A stretch of DNA of 64,000 nt from Peptococcaceae bacterium (GCA_012517475.1 JAAYUV010000027.1:1-64000); one strand, 5' to 3'; counted from the first letter of the stretch, positions 1-8,582 are shown. Numbers and translations: made by a program. The notes: generated from the letters alone by a model not told the origin.

Positions 1-203
1 CCCTATCACTAATTATAAGGAATTTTTTTGTGGTTTTACAGGAATAATCAGGAATTTCTTCTGTTTTTGTTCAATCTCTTCGTTTTAGACTCTTAAGCAA
101 GAGTTGACATTTAAATTTTATTTTTATGCAACGCTAATGATATATTATGATAATTCTACCTAAAAGTATTTTACATTTAAATGCTGCTCGTGGAAATGTT
201 TTT

Positions 204-232
204 TTGTCCAATATTTAATATTCTGTTATGAT
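204..232 (+). promoter_or_regulatory. Probable sigma-A promoter for the 277 gene
   Basis: TTGTCC at 204-209 and TATGAT at 227-232 are separated by 17 bases, a good match to a vegetative -35/-10 pair. The pair lies 45 bases before the start at 277. A second TTGACA at 104-109 has no well-spaced -10. This was judged by eye only. Confidence 0.45.
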
Positions 233-276
233 AGTTATTATATAAATGAAAATAAACCTTCCTAGGAGGAGTTAAC

Positions 277-531
277 TTGGATTTCAACCTTGAAGAGATT
301 ATTGAAAACCTTGAAAAAACAAGAATAAACTTAGAAAACGAAACAAACTATGCGGTGATTTGGCTTAGCGAATCGATCGACTTTTTAAATAATGACGATT
401 TAAACATGGCCATGTGGTCTTTTGAAAAATATCTGGAGGTTTTAAATCATATCGATGTAGAATTGCACAAAAGAAATGGGCAATATCTTATGGAAAAATT
501 ACAGGCACTAAGGAAGCAGACAGAGGGATAA
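277..531 (+). CDS. Small hypothetical protein (84 aa)
   Basis: I do not recognise this family. It is a short, acidic, mostly alpha-helical soluble protein rich in Asn, Glu and Leu, with no signal peptide, membrane segment or cysteine. It starts with TTG at 277; the start is supported by AGGAGGA at 264-270, six bases upstream, and by a promoter-like pair before it. It is transcribed alone and ends in a hairpin that overlaps its stop codon. Real gene status is likely because of the strong ribosome site; the function is unknown. Confidence 0.65.
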   Translation: MDFNLEEIIENLEKTRINLENETNYAVIWLSESIDFLNNDDLNMAMWSFEKYLEVLNHIDVELHKRNGQYLMEKLQALRKQTEG

Positions 532-552
532 AAATATGCTTATCCCTCTGTC
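519..552 (+). terminator. Terminator hairpin, possibly bidirectional
   Basis: Twelve-base arms at 519-530 and 541-552 pair perfectly around a 10-base loop and are followed by an AT-rich stretch. The hairpin overlaps the stop of the 277 gene and sits between convergent genes, so it may also stop transcription of the hemolysin III-like gene on the minus strand. Confidence 0.7.
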
Positions 553-585
553 TTGCCTATAATTTTATTATTAACTTAACCCCGC

Positions 586-1233
586 TTACCCCAGTACATA
601 ATTATAAACAAAGATATAATGGGCTATACTCCCAGCCAGGATAAATAAATGAAAGATCTCATGGAATCCAAATTTCCATAGCTTCAAGCGTTTAGGTTTT
701 AGCGCATAAAAAACAGACCCGGCAGAATATAGAATACCTCCAAATACAAGCATGAAAACTCCCTTTCCAGGCAGAGCCTGGGAAATGGGATAGATAAAGA
801 ATACGGCCAGCCAACCCAACAGCAGATAGAAGCCCGTATAAAGCCACCTGGGAGCATCAAACCAAATAAGTTTTAATATAATTCCCAGAACTGTTAGGGA
901 CCAAATCGCAATTAGGAGCCCAATCCCCAGCTTTCCTTTTAGGGTAAGAAGACAAACGGGGGTATATGTACCGGCGATTAATACATAAATCATGCAATGA
1001 TCAATTTTCCTTAACGTACGAATCACCTCGGTACTGGAAACAACCCAGTGATAGATGCTTGAAGAAGAATAAAGAAAAAGGAGACTTAACCCAAAAACTG
1101 CTGCTGAAAAAAGATGAATCATGCTTCCTGCTTCAACAGACTTAAACAGCAAAAAGACTAAACCTGCAATAGACAGAACTGCTCCCAAAAGATGTGTCAA
1201 AGAATTCACCGGTTCCCGAACACGCAAATACAT
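586..1233 (-). CDS. Hemolysin III / TrhA-family membrane protein
   Basis: Member of the hemolysin III (TrhA, YqfA) family related to eukaryotic PAQR receptors: a seven-helix integral membrane protein. Family marks seen are EPVNSLTHLLG near the N-terminus, SSSIYHWV and DHCMIYVLIAGTYTP in the middle, and FHEIFHLFILAG near the end, carrying the Ser, Asp and His residues thought to bind metal. I place the start at the ATG at 1233 because AAGGAG lies nine bases before it; the reading frame runs further upstream (to an ATG at 1254), but without a comparable ribosome site. Family members have been linked to membrane fluidity and energy homeostasis. The hemolysin name is historical and the role here is unknown. 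It is convergent with the gene at 277. Confidence 0.85.
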   Translation of the reverse strand: MYLRVREPVNSLTHLLGAVLSIAGLVFLLFKSVEAGSMIHLFSAAVFGLSLLFLYSSSSIYHWVVSSTEVIRTLRKIDHCMIYVLIAGTYTPVCLLTLKGKLGIGLLIAIWSLTVLGIILKLIWFDAPRWLYTGFYLLLGWLAVFFIYPISQALPGKGVFMLVFGGILYSAGSVFYALKPKRLKLWKFGFHEIFHLFILAGSIAHYIFVYNYVLG

Positions 1234-1411
1234 AATGTCCATCTCCTTATACATGGTATTTAAAACTATATGTAAGAGTATATCTATATACTAAAATAAT
1301 TATGTATGTAATACAACTCTTTTCCTTAATCATTTTCCATAATTTTTATTTCCTGCAAAAAGAGACCATTGCCTTTACTTTAGGTTATTTAAATATGATC
1401 GGAGGATACTT

Positions 1412-1930
1412 ATGAATCAAAACGGAGAACAAACTCTATGGGACTACCGGGGGGTAGATTCCTCGGAAATCCCGAACATTGACATCTACATGGACCAATT
1501 ACTAACCTTCTTTGATACCTCTTATGGCTTTCTTCGAAGGGACCCCAAGGAGAGCGTCCTGACCAAGGCGATGATTAATAATTATGTCAAAGCGGGGATT
1601 ATGGATAAACCACTAAAAAAGAAATATAACCAAAATCAGGTTAAGAAACTTATTATGATTTATCATTTAAAACTGGTCCTTGCTATTCAGGATATCAAGA
1701 GACTGTTTCAGGGGGTTGAAAAAGCTAATAAATTGACAGGAGAATTCTATCAAAAATTTCTGGATATAGAGCATGCGGCTTATGAAGAGCTGGCTGTCCG
1801 TTACGCCCAAATAGATGCCCAGCAAAATAACAAAGAAGTATTAATTCATACCATTCTTTCCTTATCTACCGAAGCCTGTGCCAGAAAACGCCTGGCTGAA
1901 AAACTTCTGGATAAATTGCGCGATTGCTAA
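1412..1930 (+). CDS. DUF1836 domain-containing protein
   Basis: Soluble 172-aa protein. The block around LTKAMINNYVKAGIMDKP and the basic YNQNQVKKLIMIYHLK stretch that follows are typical of DUF1836, a Firmicute family with a MerR-like winged-helix appearance and suspected DNA binding. GGAGG at 1400-1404 lies well placed before the ATG. The gene is convergent with the GGDEF/HD-GYP gene, and the two stop codons overlap by four bases at 1927-1930. No partner gene indicates its target. Family assignment is firm; regulatory function is an inference. Confidence 0.75.
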   Translation: MNQNGEQTLWDYRGVDSSEIPNIDIYMDQLLTFFDTSYGFLRRDPKESVLTKAMINNYVKAGIMDKPLKKKYNQNQVKKLIMIYHLKLVLAIQDIKRLFQGVEKANKLTGEFYQKFLDIEHAAYEELAVRYAQIDAQQNNKEVLIHTILSLSTEACARKRLAEKLLDKLRDC

Positions 1931-3552
1931 TGATTCATAATCCAAACAAATTCTTCCAACAAATAAGGATCATAATGAAGTCCGGAATACCTCCTGAGTT
2001 CTTCCAGAGCTTGGGACTTCGTCATTGCTTCCTTATAAGGCCGGTTCGTTGTGATGGCATCATAACTATCGATAATTCTCAAAATTCTGGCCCCCAGCGG
2101 GATTTCTTCACCCTTTAGACCTTTTGGGTAACCGCTTCCATCATAGTTTTCATGATGATGGAGAACAATTTCGACAGTATTTTTAAGTGATTTCATTGGC
2201 CTGATAATATCTGCTCCCCATTGGGGATGTTGTTTGAGTATTTCCCATTCCTGAGTGTTCAACTTAGCCGGTTTATTTAATATTTCCCTTGCCACTTCAA
2301 TTTTTCCGATATCATGAAGGAGGGAACTGTAACAGAGTTCTTTAATGTCTTCATGATTTAATCCCACCTTTTCCCCAAGCTTCCGGGCAAGCAGCATGGT
2401 TCTTTCCGAATGGCCAAACGTATAGCGGTCTTTGGCATTAATAACCATGGTAAGGGTCCGGATCGAGTTAAATATATCCTTTTCCTCATCCATTAAACGA
2501 AGACTCAATTCATCAAACACTGAGTAATATGCTTCGACCTTGTTTTTGCTTACGAATTTTGCTTTATACAATGCTTCATCCGCTTTTTGTATTAGCTTTT
2601 CCTTGGTATTAGCCATCCGGGGATATTCAGCTACCCCGACGGAAATTGTTAATCGCCCTTTTGGCAGTACCTCCATACCTGGGATAACGGTATCTTCAAT
2701 TTTACTGCGAATCGTTTCTCCTACCGTCTTGGCGGTTTCCGTGGTTGTTCCCGGCAATATCATGGCAAATTCTTCTCCGCCGTACCTTGCACATTCACAG
2801 TGTTCCGGCGTACATTCCTTAAGAATCCCGGCGACCAACTTTAACACGAAATCACCTTTTTGATGACCGAAGGAGTCATTATAGACTTTAAAATAGTCTA
2901 AGTCAAACATAATCAGGCTTAATGGTTCTTTCTTTTTTTCCGCCTGGGCTATTGCCCGGTCCATAATCAGCTGAAATGACCGGTGGTTATGAAGATCGGT
3001 AAGACCATCATAGCTTGCCAGCCGCTCGAGTTTCCGGTGGATTTCTTTTTCCGTATCCCGCATATTCCCTAAAAGCCAGGCAACCAGAAAAAACACAATA
3101 AAATACATCATATCACTATCGATGGAAGTAAATAATTTTCGATAACTAACAAAGAACAGTACTGCTAGTGAACAAAAAGCAGTACTTAGCGCATGTTTTA
3201 CACCATATTTTAAAGCCATGATAATAACCGGCATAATAAGCAAAATTTCAAAAGAGCTGTTGTTTAAATAGACTAAAAATACTCCTGAGATAATAAAATA
3301 AAAAATATTAACTACATATTCTAAAATAATATTATTATATTGGTCACTCAAAAACCTCACCAGAATAATCAAGGGAAAAATCACGGCAAACATTACGGTG
3401 GAGTGATAGTAGCCGATTTGATAAGTAAGCTGGTTTTTAAAACTAACTGCTACCAGAATTACAATAGCTAACAAACAGAAGGAAATCACCTGGGAAGCCA
3501 GAATATATTTCTCCTGCTTGTTTTTATCTTCGTGATACATATTCTCCCTCAC
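1927..3552 (-). CDS. Membrane GGDEF / HD-GYP protein (c-di-GMP turnover)
   Basis: This 541-aa protein has about six membrane helices in the first 165 residues, a diguanylate cyclase domain with an intact GGEEF near residue 258, and a C-terminal HD-GYP phosphodiesterase domain with HDIGK near 410 and HHENYDGSGYP near 470. Both the synthetic and the degrading site look intact, so it could make and break c-di-GMP. The frame can start at GTG 3552 or ATG 3540; neither has an ideally spaced ribosome site. It lies directly after the agrD terminator on the same strand, so some read-through from the agr operon is possible. Confidence 0.88.
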   Translation of the reverse strand: MRENMYHEDKNKQEKYILASQVISFCLLAIVILVAVSFKNQLTYQIGYYHSTVMFAVIFPLIILVRFLSDQYNNIILEYVVNIFYFIISGVFLVYLNNSSFEILLIMPVIIMALKYGVKHALSTAFCSLAVLFFVSYRKLFTSIDSDMMYFIVFFLVAWLLGNMRDTEKEIHRKLERLASYDGLTDLHNHRSFQLIMDRAIAQAEKKKEPLSLIMFDLDYFKVYNDSFGHQKGDFVLKLVAGILKECTPEHCECARYGGEEFAMILPGTTTETAKTVGETIRSKIEDTVIPGMEVLPKGRLTISVGVAEYPRMANTKEKLIQKADEALYKAKFVSKNKVEAYYSVFDELSLRLMDEEKDIFNSIRTLTMVINAKDRYTFGHSERTMLLARKLGEKVGLNHEDIKELCYSSLLHDIGKIEVAREILNKPAKLNTQEWEILKQHPQWGADIIRPMKSLKNTVEIVLHHHENYDGSGYPKGLKGEEIPLGARILRIIDSYDAITTNRPYKEAMTKSQALEELRRYSGLHYDPYLLEEFVWIMNH

Positions 3553-3554
3553 AA

Positions 3555-3587
3555 AAGAATAAGGTGGGAATCCCCCACCTTATTCTT
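3555..3587 (-). terminator. Terminator after the agrBD genes
   Basis: Fourteen-base arms at 3555-3568 and 3574-3587 pair around a five-base loop and are followed on the minus strand by TTTTGTG. The stem begins within the agrD-like stop codon, so it ends the agr operon just before the GGDEF/HD-GYP gene. Confidence 0.8.
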
Positions 3588-3708
3588 ATTTTTGTAATGA
3601 CTTCGGTGTTTTGGGTTGATAAGCAAGGTAACCACAAGCAAAAACGGAACCGGCAGTAGCTAAGAGTACTAACATAGAAGCGATTAGAGTGTAGAGAATC
3701 CTTTTCAT
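3586..3708 (-). CDS. agrD: AgrD-like cyclic lactone autoinducer pre-peptide (40 aa)
   Basis: A 40-codon ORF directly after agrB. The product starts MKRILYTLIASMLVLL (amphipathic/hydrophobic leader), then SVFACGYLAYQPKTPK and a short basic tail. Cys25 sits where the thiolactone cysteine sits in clostridial AgrD-like peptides, and the tail resembles the YQPxxPxxL-K ending of that family. AAGGAGG lies inside the last codons of agrB, nine bases before the ATG, and the agrB stop is four bases upstream, so the two are translationally coupled. Known role of the family: AgrB cuts and cyclises the peptide and exports a secreted signal. The predicted ring is Cys25 plus four following residues; the exact mature form is inference. 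Confidence 0.88.
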   Translation of the reverse strand: MKRILYTLIASMLVLLATAGSVFACGYLAYQPKTPKSLQK

Positions 3709-3712
3709 TGAA

Positions 3713-4300
3713 TTAACCCTCCTTTTTCTTTTTATTAAATACCGGTAGCAAGGTCAAGGTTTGGTAACCGATTCCTAACACTACACTGGTATTTAGCAAC
3801 TGATTATTGCAGAAAAAAATTACAGCAATAGCAAAAGTCACAAAACCAACAGAAATTATCTTTAAATTCTTCTTTAGCTTTTGTGAAATTATTGGTTTTG
3901 CTTCACAATCTACGGGAGCTAAGAACGCAACAATCAATAAGGACATAAACAACAATATAAAAGCTATATGGAAATTATATAAGTTATGTTGAATAAGCTT
4001 TTGTGTAATAACACCTAGAGTAGAGTAAATCACCGCACCGAAAGTAAGACATTTTAGAGGAGTATTCATATGTGCACCACCAGAAACTTTACGCAACAAG
4101 CCACCAAAAACTGCCGAAATCGCAGTAGGAATGAGGGCATCAAAGAAAAACGCAACCAACAGTATTGCAAAAAAACCTACTATAGATAAAAATAAAGACT
4201 CAAGCCCAAAAGCTACTATTTCTTTCTTTTCATCGCTGTAATCTAGTTCTTCTGTGATTGTATCAGATAAACGTTGACTGATTTCCGATAAATTAATCAT
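3713..4300 (-). CDS. agrB: AgrB-type accessory gene regulator protease/transporter
   Basis: A 195-aa integral membrane cysteine endopeptidase that processes the AgrD pre-peptide. The family core RKVSGGAHMNTPLKC is present, with the catalytic His at residue 77 and Cys at residue 84, the same numbering as in Staphylococcus aureus AgrB. About four to six hydrophobic helices follow. Its start overlaps the stop of the 4297-4752 gene as ATGA, and it carries the ribosome site for agrD in its last codons. It is therefore the third gene of a tight minus-strand set: two small membrane proteins, agrB, agrD. No classical agrC/agrA pair follows. Confidence 0.92.
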   Translation of the reverse strand: MINLSEISQRLSDTITEELDYSDEKKEIVAFGLESLFLSIVGFFAILLVAFFFDALIPTAISAVFGGLLRKVSGGAHMNTPLKCLTFGAVIYSTLGVITQKLIQHNLYNFHIAFILLFMSLLIVAFLAPVDCEAKPIISQKLKKNLKIISVGFVTFAIAVIFFCNNQLLNTSVVLGIGYQTLTLLPVFNKKKKEG

Positions 4301-4752
4301 CTTCTACCCTTTACCTTTTTCCATTTATTAATAATAAAAGCTGTCAGGAATAAAGAAATAATTTGAGGCCAAGTTGTAAAAATTCTAATCGGCACATTAT
4401 TTTCCAGTGTAATTAAAGTAATATCAAACAGAACTTTGATCAAAATCAGAAAAGTTGTTTCAAAAAGGATTAAGGCCAAAAAACTGATCAGAGAAGCTAG
4501 TATTGAGGTGCTAATCGATATTTTATAAAAAAATATTAAAATAACAAATAATAATCCAATTAAAATGATAGTATGTACCCCAAAGGTGATGGGCAATAAT
4601 CTTAATACATAGGCAACAAGTGCCAAACACAGTCCTATTGGAACAATTTCTTTCCATTTAATTGGAACATTTGCAATGACAAATGCTAAGTATACCAACG
4701 CTATTTGTTCAGGAATACCCCCAAAAAGCAACGCCAAAAACGGGATTTTCAT
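4297..4752 (-). CDS. Small polytopic membrane protein of the agr locus (paralog 1)
   Basis: A 151-aa, very hydrophobic protein with about five membrane helices. It aligns along its length with the neighbour at 4854-5315: both begin MKIP, share GIPEQIA near residue 12, and share RLLPITFG-H near residue 50. That alignment and a GAGAGG ribosome site set the start at ATG 4752 rather than 4791. It has no enzymatic motif. Its stop overlaps the agrB start. It resembles in size and hydrophobicity the membrane sensor part of AgrC-type kinases, but has no kinase domain. A role in peptide sensing or export is an inference from context. Confidence 0.75.
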   Translation of the reverse strand: MKIPFLALLFGGIPEQIALVYLAFVIANVPIKWKEIVPIGLCLALVAYVLRLLPITFGVHTIILIGLLFVILIFFYKISISTSILASLISFLALILFETTFLILIKVLFDITLITLENNVPIRIFTTWPQIISLFLTAFIINKWKKVKGRR

Positions 4753-4853
4753 AGTACCTCTCTTACAATTATCTTTAAAGGTCCATTCCAATAGAAAACT
4801 GTGGTAATCAGATAATAATCTCTTTTAAAGAAGCATGGCATTAATTTCTAAAT

Positions 4854-5315
4854 TTATAACTTAATGTGCTTTTTCCTTGCTCTTATCCTAAATATTATAA
4901 AGCTTAGAACAAAAATAACTAATACTTGGGGTAATGTAATTAATATCCTAATAGTAGTATTAGAAAACAAAATCTCTGAAGTTATTCCAAATAGAGGCAT
5001 TAGTAACGTTAAACAAGCAGTCTCAACAATTATCAAAGTTAGAAAACTGATTAGACTTGCTATGAGGGAAGAGTTAATATTTCCTTTACCGATTAAAATC
5101 AATAAAACAAACAGTAAACCCATAATAAAAACCGTATGGATTCCAAAAGTTATTGGCAAAAGTCTTAAAATATAAGAAGTAAAAGCCAAAATTGCTCCAA
5201 TTAAAATAATCCTCTTCCAATTTTGTGTAATATTTGCAATAGAAAAGGCTAAAGCTGCAACCGCGATTTGTTCCGGTATTCCCTGAAATATTAAAGCCAA
5301 TAAAGGTATCTTCAT
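4854..5315 (-). CDS. Small polytopic membrane protein of the agr locus (paralog 2)
   Basis: A 153-aa membrane protein, the first gene of the agrBD transcription unit and a tandem paralog of the 4297-4752 product (shared MKIP start, GIPEQIA, and RLLPITFGIHT motif). The start has GGAGG eight bases upstream. The genes are separated by about 100 bases, unlike the overlapping genes that follow. Two diverged copies next to one agrBD pair suggest two recognition or partner roles, but no function can be read from motifs. It is not an AgrC as such, because there is no histidine kinase or ATPase domain. Confidence 0.75.
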   Translation of the reverse strand: MKIPLLALIFQGIPEQIAVAALAFSIANITQNWKRIILIGAILAFTSYILRLLPITFGIHTVFIMGLLFVLLILIGKGNINSSLIASLISFLTLIIVETACLTLLMPLFGITSEILFSNTTIRILITLPQVLVIFVLSFIIFRIRARKKHIKL

Positions 5316-5428
5316 TCATTTCCTCCGTTGGAATATTTATCCTTAATTTTATTCTACATATTTAGCAATAATCCTTGAGGGAAAATGAAAATAATACTTT
5401 TGTCCTAAAATTTCAACAATTTCTTCCT

Positions 5429-7213
5429 TTAGGCTTTTTCCAGAGGAAATTTTATATAAAAAACGGTTCCGTCACTCCCCGTTTTGAACTCAAATTTTGC
5501 TTTGTGTCTTTGGGCGATCCCAATGGAAATAGCCAGGCCAAGACCTGTACCCGTTTCTTTGGTGGTAATAAAAGGTGTCCCCATTTTATCCTGAACTTCC
5601 TGAGGTATCCCCCCGCCCTGATCTTCAATAGCAAGGATGGCATAATTTTCTTCCAGGTAGGTGCTGATGGATACCTTGCCATTCTCCGGTGTTTCTTCCA
5701 ATCCATTGCGGACCAGATTCAGTATTAACTGTCGAATCTCCGACTCATTCACTTCCAGTTCAGGAATATCTCCTAGATTCAGATCAATATCTTTACTGGA
5801 ATGAAAAGCATCTGCCTGGATCATTGGAAAAATGCGGTGAATAATTCCGTTAATATTTTCGTGCTTCGTACATTCTGCATTTGCCTTGGCTAATGATAAG
5901 AAATCAGTAATAATTCCGTTGGCCCTGTCAATTTCGGAAATCATGATCTCCATATATTCTTTGTTTTGCTCGGAATCAGACCTGGATTCGAGCATCTGGA
6001 GAAATCCCCTTACCGTTGTCATGGGATTTCTGACTTCATGGCTGATTCCTGCAGCCATTTGTCCAATTAAATTAAGTCTTTCCAGCCTGAGTAGTTCTCC
6101 TTTTTGTTTTTTGAATTCAGTAATATCTCTGATAAAAACACTTAAGCCCTGGACAAAGGGATAGGCATGAATTTCAAAATATCTTCCGCCTGATGCAGAA
6201 CTTGTTTCCCAATGCATTGATTGATTCTCATTCATAGCCTGTCTTAGATTGACCATTGTTTCCGAATTGAAAATCTCAGGCAATTCCTCCCAAAGATCTT
6301 TGCCTAATAGATCTATTTCCTCTTTTCCCGTCATCCTTTTTGCTTCTTCGTTAATAAAGGTAAAACACCAGTTCTTGTCCAGTGACAGGAACCCGTCGGA
6401 GATTCCTTCCATAATCGTTACAAGTTTATCATTGGATTCTTCCAATTCCACATTGAGTCTTTGGAGTGAATCCAAATGGGTTCGAATTCTGTCGTAGACC
6501 GGTTTTAATTCGGGTAATTTTTCCAGTTCTTCTTTATTATCGATACTTTCCTGGATAATCGTTTCCGCAAATGCATCCAGTGATATTTTAATTTGATCAA
6601 TATTCCTTTTAATTAATAAAAGCACCAATATCCATAAAACGATGCTCGGCACAAAAACCTGGCTGTAGTTAAGGTAGGACTTATAAAAGATATCCCCGGA
6701 AGCAATCAATGCTAAAGAATACCCCATTATTTGATCTCTGTAAATAACAGGAACTTTAACCCCGATTACTCCTTTGCCGTCCCAATCTACCACATCGGAA
6801 TCAGATATAAAGCTTGAAACCCTGGATTCAGTCATTCCTTGAGTAGGGATAAATTCGATTGAATCCTGAATGTTGGTTGATGATGCAAGCATGGTTTTCA
6901 GATTATTATCGTAATAACCTAGTATTACATTTGGCTTTTCCTTTGACAAATCTTTTATAAAAATTTGGAGTAAAGACTGCAAGTTTCTTGTTTTTTCTTC
7001 AACAGTAAGATTTTTATCTTGTTCATAGATTAACAGGTACTGCTCAACTCGTTGTTCAACAGAGGTAGCGACAGAAAGCAATTCCAACTGTCTGTTTAAT
7101 ACCTCTTTTTGCCAATAAATTCTGGCAATAAAAAAATAGAGCATGACCAGGATACAAAAAATGATTATGGTAATTTTGATCATCGTCGATTGAATAACGG
7201 AATGCTTTGCCAC
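5429..7213 (-). CDS. PAS-domain sensor histidine kinase, sporulation-kinase-like
   Basis: This 594-aa membrane kinase has a membrane helix at about 13-30, an extracytoplasmic sensing region, a second helix near 188-201, a PAS domain at about 260-370, and a HisKA domain with the phospho-accepting His392 in SHEVRNPMTTVRGFLQ. A HATPase domain follows, with N (NLVRNGLE), G1 (DQGGG) and G2 (GTGLGL) boxes. No receiver domain is attached. The H-box sequence is like those of Bacillus KinA-E kinases that feed Spo0F. The start is GTG at 7213. It lies upstream of the agr genes on the same strand, and two Spo0A-box-like sites lie about 100 bases before its start. A sporulation phosphorelay kinase is the best guess; an agr receptor partner is the alternative. 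Confidence 0.85.
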   Translation of the reverse strand: MAKHSVIQSTMIKITIIIFCILVMLYFFIARIYWQKEVLNRQLELLSVATSVEQRVEQYLLIYEQDKNLTVEEKTRNLQSLLQIFIKDLSKEKPNVILGYYDNNLKTMLASSTNIQDSIEFIPTQGMTESRVSSFISDSDVVDWDGKGVIGVKVPVIYRDQIMGYSLALIASGDIFYKSYLNYSQVFVPSIVLWILVLLLIKRNIDQIKISLDAFAETIIQESIDNKEELEKLPELKPVYDRIRTHLDSLQRLNVELEESNDKLVTIMEGISDGFLSLDKNWCFTFINEEAKRMTGKEEIDLLGKDLWEELPEIFNSETMVNLRQAMNENQSMHWETSSASGGRYFEIHAYPFVQGLSVFIRDITEFKKQKGELLRLERLNLIGQMAAGISHEVRNPMTTVRGFLQMLESRSDSEQNKEYMEIMISEIDRANGIITDFLSLAKANAECTKHENINGIIHRIFPMIQADAFHSSKDIDLNLGDIPELEVNESEIRQLILNLVRNGLEETPENGKVSISTYLEENYAILAIEDQGGGIPQEVQDKMGTPFITTKETGTGLGLAISIGIAQRHKAKFEFKTGSDGTVFYIKFPLEKA

Positions 7214-7308
7214 TAATCGGTTAACCCCCTCATCTGCAGGTTATACAACGAGAAACTTCAGGGTATTTCTTATTTTAATGAAAATTTTACCAAAAAGGAA
7301 GAACTAAG

Positions 7309-7359
7309 TTGTCGAAATAAAAAGGGTCCCGGCCCTTTTTTCTTTAAATGTTTCGACAA
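7309..7359. promoter_or_regulatory. Two inverted Spo0A-box-like sites flanking a hairpin
   Basis: TTGTCGAA at 7309-7316 and its reverse complement TTCGACAA at 7352-7359 each match the core of the known 0A box (TTTGTCRAA). Between them a hairpin, AAAAGGG with CCCTTTT around 7318-7341, could act as a terminator or extend a larger cruciform. The region lies between the divergent kinase gene (from 7213) and lipoprotein gene (from 7566), so either or both could be Spo0A targets. The match is seen; binding is inference. Confidence 0.5.
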
Positions 7360-7565
7360 TATTTAAAAAGACAAGAATATTTTTGTCTTTATTTTAAGTA
7401 CTGCTGGTTATCTGCAAACACTTTTAGTTCTTTTGGCCTGTTTTTAGAACAATAGAGTGTATAAAAATCAAATTGTATCTTTCTTTAAAAGTACAGTTTT
7501 TTTGAGGGGTATTTTATGTAGGAACTTTACAAATAATATTAGACAATACTATAGCAGTAAGGAAG

Positions 7566-8513
7566 ATGAACATGGAGAATTCTGTTTGGAGCAAAAAGAC
7601 ACTATTGGCAGGTTTAATAGGTCTCATCGTTTTATCCGTAATTATTTTGCCAGGATGCGGTCTATTGAAAAAAGTAACCGGCCAGCAGCCAAAACAAGAA
7701 CAGCAAAGTCAGCAAGATAATCCGAAACAATTAATGGAAATGGAAACAACCATCGAAAAGATATTTACGGATTTAGGCGGACCGGCATTAGAATCAGAAG
7801 AAGGCAAAAAAAATAGCGAGCAAAAGCAGAGTGACGATAAAACTGCCGGAAGCCAAAGCCAGGGGCAGGATCAGGGACAGCAAAAGGGACAGGAAGATAA
7901 GCAAGGTCAAGCTCAACAAAATAATCAGACTGCAGGAAAAGGCCAGGCTTCCGGTCAGCAAGGAGGCCAGGCCGCCGCTGATCCCTGGCAGCAGGTTTCT
8001 CAAGCAATTAAAAGTTTACACTTAAGTTGGAATGAATTAATGCCGGAGGCAACCAAGAAAGGAGCAAAGAAGGAGTTAATAGACCGTTTTAGTGATACCC
8101 TGAACAATTTAACAAAAACAGCAGATACCAAAGATAAAGATAAAGTGCTCCTTACAACAAATAGTCTTTATCAATATATTGCCGAACTTTATTCCCTTTA
8201 CCAAACCAAATCATCCCCGGAATTGAAACGGGTAATCTATTATTCCAGAAATATTACATTAAATTCCAAAATCGAAAACTGGAACAAAGTGTCTTCAGAT
8301 ACCGAAGAATTGAAATCTTTATGGTCTTTGATGAAAAATACCATAGGAAAAGAGCAGCAGGAAGACGCGGTGAAGCTTGATCTTTCAATTTATGAACTTG
8401 AGAAAGTGGTAAAAGAGAAAAACAAAGCACTTGTAGATATCAAAGGAAAAATTATTCTGAGCAATATGCAAGCATTGCAAAAATCAATGCAAAAATCAGG
8501 TGGCAGTCAATAG
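7566..8513 (+). CDS. Secreted lipoprotein with Gln-rich linker
   Basis: This 315-aa protein starts with a hydrophobic signal and the lipobox LPGC near residue 31, so it should be a membrane-anchored lipoprotein outside the cell. Residues about 38-140 are low complexity, dominated by Gln, Gly, Ser and Lys, followed by a Lys-rich helical domain of about 170 residues without recognised motifs. The helical domain could be a four-helix bundle like those of other Firmicute surface lipoproteins. It is transcribed alone, divergent from the sensor kinase. I do not recognise the family; a spore or cell-surface role is only suggested by the possible 0A boxes upstream. Confidence 0.7.
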   Translation: MNMENSVWSKKTLLAGLIGLIVLSVIILPGCGLLKKVTGQQPKQEQQSQQDNPKQLMEMETTIEKIFTDLGGPALESEEGKKNSEQKQSDDKTAGSQSQGQDQGQQKGQEDKQGQAQQNNQTAGKGQASGQQGGQAAADPWQQVSQAIKSLHLSWNELMPEATKKGAKKELIDRFSDTLNNLTKTADTKDKDKVLLTTNSLYQYIAELYSLYQTKSSPELKRVIYYSRNITLNSKIENWNKVSSDTEELKSLWSLMKNTIGKEQQEDAVKLDLSIYELEKVVKEKNKALVDIKGKIILSNMQALQKSMQKSGGSQ

Positions 8514-8582
8514 ATGCAACAAAAAAACTTCACTCCAAAATCCAATAAAAACCTATTAAATCCGGAATAAAGTTTAAACTTT

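Noticed and set aside
1924-2118. 64-aa plus-strand ORF at the end of the DUF1836 gene
   Set aside because: It is antisense to the conserved HD-GYP domain of the 1927-3552 gene.
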